A DNA stretch of 21,916 bases from Candidatus Desantisiibacteriota bacterium (GTDB lineage: Bacteria > UBA9089 > CG2-30-40-21), in NCBI GenBank assembly GCA_016208205.1, contig JACQYP010000041.1, positions 1-21,916 on the forward strand, given 5' to 3'. Shown here piece by piece: positions 14,488 to 19,584 of the stretch (the stretch's first letter is position 1; every line of letters starts with the position of its first letter). Below the pieces are notes generated by a model. That model was given only the letters and a program-made list of their open reading frames with translations, was not told the DNA's origin and searched no databases. Both the position numbers and the translations under genes were made by a program.

Positions 14488-16416
14488 ATGAAGGGAATGA
14501 TGATTTTTGGGTTGGTTATGGGGTTTGTAGTGTCTGCCTTTGCATCCGGCACACCAACCATTACGGTCTATGGGGAAGAGGTAGTGGTGACTGCTACAAG
14601 GCATGAAAAAGGGATTGGGGATGTGCCGGTGAGTGTCTCGGTGGTAACAAAGGAAGAAATGGAGAAAAGAAAGGTGACATTTGTTGATGAGGCATTAAAG
14701 TATGAGGCCGGGACATGCCAGAGGCGGACAAAATTTGCAGACACAATGAGCAGGGTTACACTGCGTGGGTTTAGCGGTGGGCAGAGGACATTGGTGCTGC
14801 TTGATGGAACACCGATAAATGATGCTTACAGCGGTGGAACATATTTGGGTAGCCTGCCGATTGGGAATGTCCAGAGGATAGAGGTGGTCAAGGGTCCATT
14901 TTCAAGCCGTTACGGTGGTGAGGCAATGGGTGGGGTGATAAATATTATTACTCAAATGCCTGAAAAGGAGGCGATTGAGGTTAAAAGCTCGGCATCTGCC
15001 TTTAACACCTATAACCATATCTTGAATTATGGGAATAATATTGGCAGGTTGTCTTTTTCCATCAACCTTGAGAAAAAAACAAGCCAGGGGGATAGGACGG
15101 ATTTGGTGACTAAATCTGTAAGTTCGGGCACTGCCGCAACCAAAGTCTCTGGCTGGGAGAAAACGCTGACCTCCGTGGGTAGCAGTACTTATTTGATTGG
15201 GGATAAGGGCAAAAACTATTGGGATCAGAATCACTATGGTTGCAAATTCAAGATTTCCCCGAGTTCTGCATCTAATCTTTCGTTGTCGTATACTGGTGGA
15301 GGATATGAATATGGCTATCGTGACCCACAAAGTTATCTCATAACTCCAACTGGAACCCCAACTGATAACGGCACCATGGAATTATCAGGTGAGGGCAAGA
15401 TGACCATCTCCCCAAAGGATTTCCTATCCACCTGGGGAAGGAGCAAGCCTGATACTTATGGCCTGGATTATGGGACACTGATTGGGGGTGTGGCATTAAA
15501 AGGGAAGGTAAACTTGAATTGCAAGGATGATTTCTATATTTCACCAGAAACAGGTGCCACCTATCATGGCGGTAATGGTAAGTTGAGCAAGACACTGGGC
15601 AATACCCTCAATGCTGATGTTTCTGGTGATATTCCGTGGAGGGGGGAAACTATCGTTACTGTGGGGCTGAACTATCGTCAGGATAAGGCTGAAGCCAAAG
15701 ATTACAAGGTAAGCAACTGGAAGGATGAAGCCTCACTAACGGGTGAGCCAACATATGGAATAGGAGGCAGCGGAAGGTTGATGGCTATTTACACTCAGGC
15801 CGAGGTAGAGCCGATTACGAACCTGTTGGTATTCTTGGGTGCAAGGTATGATTCCTGGCAGAGATACGATGCCTCTTTACTTGATGGGACAAAATCAGTC
15901 AAATATGCAGATAGGGATAGCTCTGCCTTTTCTCCTAAGGTGGGGTTGCTCTACAAGTGTCAGGGGTGGTACAATCTGGATGGTATTCGTGCCTCCTGGG
16001 GCAAGGCGTTCAGACCACCAACAACCTATGAGTTATATCGCACCTGGGTTTCATCTTCTGGCAAAACTTATGCGGGTAATCCTGAGCTTTCTCCAGAGAC
16101 CACGCAATCATGGGAGATGGGTATTGATGAGAAGTCGTACAATTTGGGGTTATCCTTCTACAGAAATGCCTTTGATGCCTCCTGTATCTGGCATTTTAGC
16201 GATAAGATATATGCTAACTCGAATAATAGTGATGTTGTTCAGGGGGTCTATGGTGCGTATGATACGGTGGATACTGTAGATATGAAGGTTGGCTATTTGC
16301 TTAAGGAAAATTTGAGGGTGTCATTAGCAGTGGATAATCTTTTGGATCGACAGTATTATCAAAATTACAAGGCATCTGGCAGGACGGCTACCTTTGAGGT
16401 AGGATGTAAATATTAA
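14488..16416 (+). CDS. TonB-dependent outer-membrane receptor (BtuB-like, riboswitch-controlled)
   Basis: A 642-residue receptor that should import a scarce ligand across the outer membrane using TonB/ExbB energy. The ATG at 14488 is chosen over an upstream in-frame start because AAAGGAGG precedes it and a signal peptide begins there (MKGMMIFGLVMGFVVSAFAS). A TonB-box-like EEVVVTATR is at about 29-37. The plug domain covers about 38-155, with RVTLRGFSGGQRTLVLLDGT and RIEVVKGPFSSRYGGEAMGG then VINIIT. The rest is beta barrel (GKAFRPPTTYELY, NLSLSYTGGGYEYG). It ends in VAVDNLLDRQYY-like sequence (LAVDNLLDRQYYQNY) and a C-terminal aromatic (GCKY). The cobalamin riboswitch upstream suggests corrinoid, cobalt-chelate or a related tetrapyrrole as ligand. 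No tonB gene is in the window. Confidence 0.93.
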   Translation: MKGMMIFGLVMGFVVSAFASGTPTITVYGEEVVVTATRHEKGIGDVPVSVSVVTKEEMEKRKVTFVDEALKYEAGTCQRRTKFADTMSRVTLRGFSGGQRTLVLLDGTPINDAYSGGTYLGSLPIGNVQRIEVVKGPFSSRYGGEAMGGVINIITQMPEKEAIEVKSSASAFNTYNHILNYGNNIGRLSFSINLEKKTSQGDRTDLVTKSVSSGTAATKVSGWEKTLTSVGSSTYLIGDKGKNYWDQNHYGCKFKISPSSASNLSLSYTGGGYEYGYRDPQSYLITPTGTPTDNGTMELSGEGKMTISPKDFLSTWGRSKPDTYGLDYGTLIGGVALKGKVNLNCKDDFYISPETGATYHGGNGKLSKTLGNTLNADVSGDIPWRGETIVTVGLNYRQDKAEAKDYKVSNWKDEASLTGEPTYGIGGSGRLMAIYTQAEVEPITNLLVFLGARYDSWQRYDASLLDGTKSVKYADRDSSAFSPKVGLLYKCQGWYNLDGIRASWGKAFRPPTTYELYRTWVSSSGKTYAGNPELSPETTQSWEMGIDEKSYNLGLSFYRNAFDASCIWHFSDKIYANSNNSDVVQGVYGAYDTVDTVDMKVGYLLKENLRVSLAVDNLLDRQYYQNYKASGRTATFEVGCKY

Positions 16417-16417
16417 A

Positions 16418-16463
16418 CAGAATACGAAGCGTCTCGCTTCGTTTTCTCAACGAGTCAAGACGA
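16418..16463. repeat. 46-nt dispersed repeat, copy 1 (intergenic)
   Basis: Contains the hairpin ACGAAGCG-TCT-CGCTTCGT (16424-16442) followed by TTTT, so it may act as a weak terminator after the receptor. Its reverse complement matches 17233-17278 at 39 of 46 positions, so two inverted copies bracket most of the DUF2162 gene. Confidence 0.75.
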
Positions 16464-16491
16464 TTCGCAGGGAAGAACATTGGAGCAGATT

Positions 16492-17346
16492 ATGGAATTA
16501 AATATCATTCTGTGGCTAATTGGCATACTCTTTACCCTGAGCATACTTGCAATCAAGCTGGGCTTTGGGTTGGGTTTTAGCGGCTTGAGATGGCAAGGAA
16601 TCTGTGGGATATTTTTTTCGTATCTGGTATTATTTGTCCTGATGGCTATATTCTCAAGCCAGCTTATCAAACTTCTTGAGCCTGTTCTAAGAAAAGGTCC
16701 GTATCTTCATGCAGGGATGGCGATGGGGATGATTGTCTGGGGGATGTTTGTGATACAGGGGGCGGGGAGCAGGGAGCGGGGGTCAGGAGAAAGAAGTCGG
16801 GACATACCTTATGTCACGCGGAGACGCGGAGACGCGGAGAGGGAGAGGGAATGCAGAGGTCAGTCTCTTGTCGCGTCCATTCCTGCGAAGGCAGGAATCC
16901 ATGGAGAGGGACACGAAATGCAGAGGTTAGGACATGCCTTGTGGCTTATAATTCCCTGCCCTGTCTGCCTCACAGCTATCACCTTTTCTATCTGGGCGGC
17001 ATTGAATGTGGTTAAACTTCCGTCATTGGTTGTGGGGTTGGGATTGGGGTGTGCCTTTGTGCTATTGTCGCTTTTATTCCTTACCCTTAGCCGTTTGAGA
17101 AAATCTGCAAATCCACGGATAAGCCTTGGGCTTTGCATGATTACCATTGGGTGTTATTTTCTTGCCACCTTAATACTGCCGGCAAAGATTGAAGAGGCAA
17201 AGGAGATATATAAATCGTTTATTGTAGTCAAGTCGTCCCAACTCGTTGAGGATACGAAGCGAGACGCTTCGTCTACTGGAGTCCTTACCTTGCTTTTTTC
17301 AGCGATGTTGATTGGGTTTTTTGGAAAGCAGAGGGCTGACACCTGA
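16492..17346 (+). CDS. DUF2162-family multi-pass membrane protein (putative transporter) with repeat-derived loop
   Basis: An inner-membrane protein of 284 residues with about seven hydrophobic segments (roughly 5-25, 35-57, 72-89, 150-172, 176-199, 209-229, 263-279). IIPCPVCLTAITFSIW (153-168), with a CPVC pair, and the general pattern match the DUF2162 'predicted transporter' family, commonly found beside CobN, DUF2149 and ExbB-like genes. The ATG at 16492 has GGAG 7 nt upstream. Residues about 90-147, between segments 3 and 4, are hydrophilic and built from a heptamer array, an octamer array and a palindrome (SRERGSGERSR, VTRRRGDAERERE, SIPAKAGIHGEG). A further repeat encodes EDTKRDASS at 253-261 before the last segment. 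It may move the metal or ligand across the inner membrane; no transport data are known to me. Confidence 0.7.
   Translation: MELNIILWLIGILFTLSILAIKLGFGLGFSGLRWQGICGIFFSYLVLFVLMAIFSSQLIKLLEPVLRKGPYLHAGMAMGMIVWGMFVIQGAGSRERGSGERSRDIPYVTRRRGDAERERECRGQSLVASIPAKAGIHGEGHEMQRLGHALWLIIPCPVCLTAITFSIWAALNVVKLPSLVVGLGLGCAFVLLSLLFLTLSRLRKSANPRISLGLCMITIGCYFLATLILPAKIEEAKEIYKSFIVVKSSQLVEDTKRDASSTGVLTLLFSAMLIGFFGKQRADT
16762..16901. repeat. Cluster of three different repeats inside the DUF2162 gene
   Basis: 16762-16789: four imperfect G-rich heptamers (GCGGGGA, GCAGGGA, GCGGGGG, TCAGGAG). 16816-16839: three exact ACGCGGAG octamers. 16879-16898: hairpin ATTCCTGC-GAAG-GCAGGAAT. Together they encode a charged loop of about 57 residues that interrupts the membrane protein without breaking its frame. 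Confidence 0.8.
17233..17278. repeat. 46-nt dispersed repeat, copy 2 (in DUF2162 coding sequence)
   Basis: Inverted copy of 16418-16463 (39 of 46 identical), with the hairpin ACGAAGCG-AGA-CGCTTCGT at 17254-17272. Here it is translated, giving QLVEDTKRDASSTG between the last two membrane segments. Confidence 0.75.
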
Positions 17347-17401
17347 ATGCTTACGAACAATTGAATAATTACAATTTTCTTTGAAAAATCATATTACCCG
17401 C

Positions 17402-17430
17402 TTGACATTTCAATGTTTTTATGATATCAT
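17402..17430 (+). promoter_or_regulatory. Promoter of the AAA-ATPase/DUF4143 gene
   Basis: TTGACA (17402-17407), 17 nt, TATCAT (17425-17430), about 30 nt before the ATPase start. The palindrome ATGATATCAT covers the -10. It gives the inserted gene its own transcript and could also feed the ExbB-DUF2149-CobN genes independently of the riboswitch. Confidence 0.7.
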
Positions 17431-17461
17431 TTTACCAATTACCGATCAACAGGGGATTTTT

Positions 17462-18640
17462 ATGATGAAGATAATTAAGCGAAAGATTGATTTCCAGAAC
17501 ATCTTGAATCGAATCAATATGTTTCCGGTTACCGCGATACTGGGACCTCGTCAGTGTGGACTGGGACCTCGTCAGTGTGGGAAAACAACCATGGCTCGAG
17601 AATTTGATTATAGCCATTACTTTGACCTTGAAAATCCAAGAGACATGGCCAGATTGGAACAACCCCAACTTGCTTTTGAAGACCTTAAAGGATTGATTGT
17701 TATTGATGAAATTCAACGGTTGCCTGATTTATTTCCTCTCATTCGTTATCTGGTAGATAATAATCCCAGCCAGAAATATTTAATACTTGGCAGTGCTTCA
17801 AGTACTCTGATCAAGCAGAGTTCTGAATCGCTTGCCGGCAGGATTGCTTACTATTATCTTGGTGGTCTCAGTTTACACAATGTTGGTATGGAAAATATTA
17901 ACAGACTCTGGATTCAGGGTGGATTACCAAAATCTTATCTGGCTGAAACCGAGGAACAAAGTATACTCTGGCGGGAAAACTATATCGCCACATTTCTTGA
18001 ACGAGATATACCGCAATTGGGTATCAATATTCCAGCTTATACGCTCAGGCGGTTCTGGACTATGCTTAGTCACTATCATGGACAAATTATTAATTATGCT
18101 GAGATTGCCCGTTCTTTTGGAATCTCTGATATGACAGTTCGAAAGTAAATTGAGATTTTAGTAGGTACTTTCATGGTAAGAATTTTGCCGCCATGGTACT
18201 TAAACATTGGGAAACGACTTGTCAAAAGACCCAAAATATTCCTTCGAGATTCAGGCTTGTTCCACTCTCTAATGGGCATTGAAACCTTAAACCAGCTTTA
18301 TTCGCATAACAAACTTGGTGCGTCATGGGAAGGATTTGCGTTAGAGTGTGTATGCAGGAGCATTGGAAAAAGAGATCAGGAATTTTATTTCTGGAATATC
18401 CACTCAGGGGCTGAATTGGATCTATTCTGGCAGCATGGCGGAAAAAACTGGGGCGTTGAATTCAAGTATGCAGATGCCCCACGATTGACAAAATCCATGA
18501 AGATTGCTATGGAAAACTTAGAGTTTGAACATCTCTGGGTGGTATATCCCGGTAAAGAAACCTACAAACTTTCTGAGAATATTACTGCCGTTCCGTTAAA
18601 GGATATTCCTGAGGAGGGAAAGGGAACACTTTTTGTATAG
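17462..18640 (+). pseudogene. AAA-type ATPase with DUF4143 domain, interrupted by an in-frame TAA
   Basis: One frame of 393 codons with a TAA at codon 229 (18146-18148). Residues about 20-130 are the ATPase core: Walker A GPRQCGKTT, Walker B LIVIDEIQRLPDLFPLIRYL, sensor LILGSASSTL and SLAGRIAYYYLGGL. Residues about 150-392 are DUF4143: GGLPKSYLA, WRENYIATFLERDIPQLG, then after the stop TFMVRILPPWYLNIGKRLVK, IFLRDSGLFHSLM and a nuclease-like AELDLFW..WGVEFKYADAPR. In intact relatives TVRK/R is followed by Tyr, so TAT or TAC to TAA is the simplest change. A 21-bp tandem duplication also repeats LGPRQCG at the P-loop. It has its own promoter and sits as an outsider between DUF2162 and ExbB. Family role poorly known. 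Confidence 0.85.
17539..17580. repeat. Exact 21-bp tandem duplication in the Walker A region
   Basis: Units 17539-17559 and 17560-17580 are identical, ACTGGGACCTCGTC followed by AGTGTGG. The protein reads ILGPRQCGLGPRQCGKTT; removing one unit restores the canonical ILGPRQCGKTT. The lack of divergence implies a recent slippage event. Confidence 0.95.
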
Positions 18641-18653
18641 GAGGCTACGAACA

Positions 18654-19205
18654 ATGAATATCTTTGCCGGGCTTGAGACATTTTTGTATATTATCTCATC
18701 TGCCCTTTTTTATCCGGTGGTTGCCGGGCTTGTTCTGCTTGTATTCTGGATGGTTATTTCGTTTGGAGGGTTTTTGCGTGAATTCGTTGATAGGGTGCAG
18801 GGCATATCATTGCCATTTCGCAGGTATCAATTGATGCTTGAATTGATGTGTAAAAATAATAATAAGGCAGAATTAGACATCAATCTGGAGAGGCTTCTTC
18901 AGGCATCAGAGCTTGATATGGTCAAATCATTAGATAAGATTAGATTTGCCATCCGGGTTGGTCCCGCCCTTGGACTGATGGGCACGCTGATACCTATGGG
19001 TGTTGCCCTTTCTGCCCTTAGCCAGGGGGATATGACTAAGATGGCTGGAAATATGGTGACAGCATTTACTGCTACGGTTGTAGGGCTTGCCTGTAGTGTG
19101 GCAGCATACCTTATGTCTACGGTAAAAGAGAAATGGTTGAGAGCAGATATGAGGGAGATGGAATATCTCACGGAATTGACGCTCAGAAATGCAGAATGTA
19201 AGTAG
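18654..19205 (+). CDS. MotA/TolQ/ExbB proton-channel family protein
   Basis: A 183-residue inner-membrane protein that should form the proton-driven motor powering the TonB receptor, or a stator-like complex with the DUF2149 protein. The ATG at 18654 has AGGAGG 8 nt upstream. Membrane segments: about 11-38, then 100-122 and 133-156. The family signature is RVGPALGLMGTLIPMGVALS (101-120), followed by MAGNMVTAFTATVVGLACSV (130-149). The cytoplasmic region 40-98 is short, as in ExbB-like members next to CobN genes. It directly follows the broken ATPase gene (13 nt) and is separated from DUF2149 by a palindromic repeat. No exbD or tonB gene is adjacent; DUF2149 occupies the exbD position. Confidence 0.88.
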   Translation: MNIFAGLETFLYIISSALFYPVVAGLVLLVFWMVISFGGFLREFVDRVQGISLPFRRYQLMLELMCKNNNKAELDINLERLLQASELDMVKSLDKIRFAIRVGPALGLMGTLIPMGVALSALSQGDMTKMAGNMVTAFTATVVGLACSVAAYLMSTVKEKWLRADMREMEYLTELTLRNAECK

Positions 19206-19228
19206 GGGCAACCCTTGCGGTTGCCCTA
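19202..19228. repeat. Palindromic repeat between the ExbB-like and DUF2149 genes
   Basis: GGGCAACC-CTTGC-GGTTGCCC (19206-19226) within GTAGGGG..CCCTA. The TAG stop of the ExbB-like gene (19203-19205) is part of the repeat, so the element may have supplied the stop. Its two ends recur in hemC at 12729-12771. Confidence 0.85.
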
Positions 19229-19245
19229 TTTCATGGAGAAAAACA

Positions 19246-19584
19246 ATGCGATTTTTGAAAAGACGAACACGATTTGAAAAATACGAACAACCGCTTGAGG
19301 ACCCTATTGCCGGAGTGGCGAATCTCTTTGATGCCAGCGTTGTCTTTATCGTCAGCATGATGATGGCTTTGTTTATGGCTTATAACATGATTGATTTGCT
19401 TGACCCAAAATCAGAGGTGACCATTACCAAAAAAACCGCTGATGGACAGATAGAAATAATCACCAAAAAGGGCAAGGAGATCAAGGTGAAAAAGGTGACA
19501 GATAAGCAGTTGAGCGGTGAGGGAGATAGGCTCGGGATAGCCTATCAATTGAAAGACGGGAGGACAATTTATGTGCCGGAATAG
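19246..19584 (+). CDS. DUF2149 protein, single-pass membrane partner of the ExbB-like channel
   Basis: A 112-residue protein matching DUF2149 in length and layout. The ATG at 19246 has GGAG upstream; an in-frame extension further 5' would only translate the palindromic repeat. Residues 1-25 are basic and cytoplasmic, with the family-like LEDPIAGVANLFD. One membrane helix runs about 29-48 (ASVVFIVSMMMALFMAYNMI), then a small periplasmic domain with EIITKKGKEIKVKKVTD and GIAYQLKDGRTIYVPE at the end. The lone acidic residue D29 at the helix start recalls the proton-relay Asp of ExbD/TolR/MotB, so it may replace ExbD (inference). Its last 14 nt overlap the cobN start, indicating tight coupling to the chelatase. 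Family name sure; function inferred. Confidence 0.82.
   Translation: MRFLKRRTRFEKYEQPLEDPIAGVANLFDASVVFIVSMMMALFMAYNMIDLLDPKSEVTITKKTADGQIEIITKKGKEIKVKKVTDKQLSGEGDRLGIAYQLKDGRTIYVPE

Noticed and set aside
14902..15330. Open frame on the minus strand opposite the TonB receptor
   Set aside because: Antisense to a well-supported receptor, no ribosome site and no recognisable protein features.
16762..16901. CRISPR array
   Set aside because: The repeats are 7-8 nt, directly adjacent and differ in sequence, with no regular spacers.
17381..17461. Earlier start for the ATPase at 17381
   Set aside because: It begins before the TTGACA/TATCAT promoter, so it would not be on that transcript; the family N-terminus fits the 17462 start.
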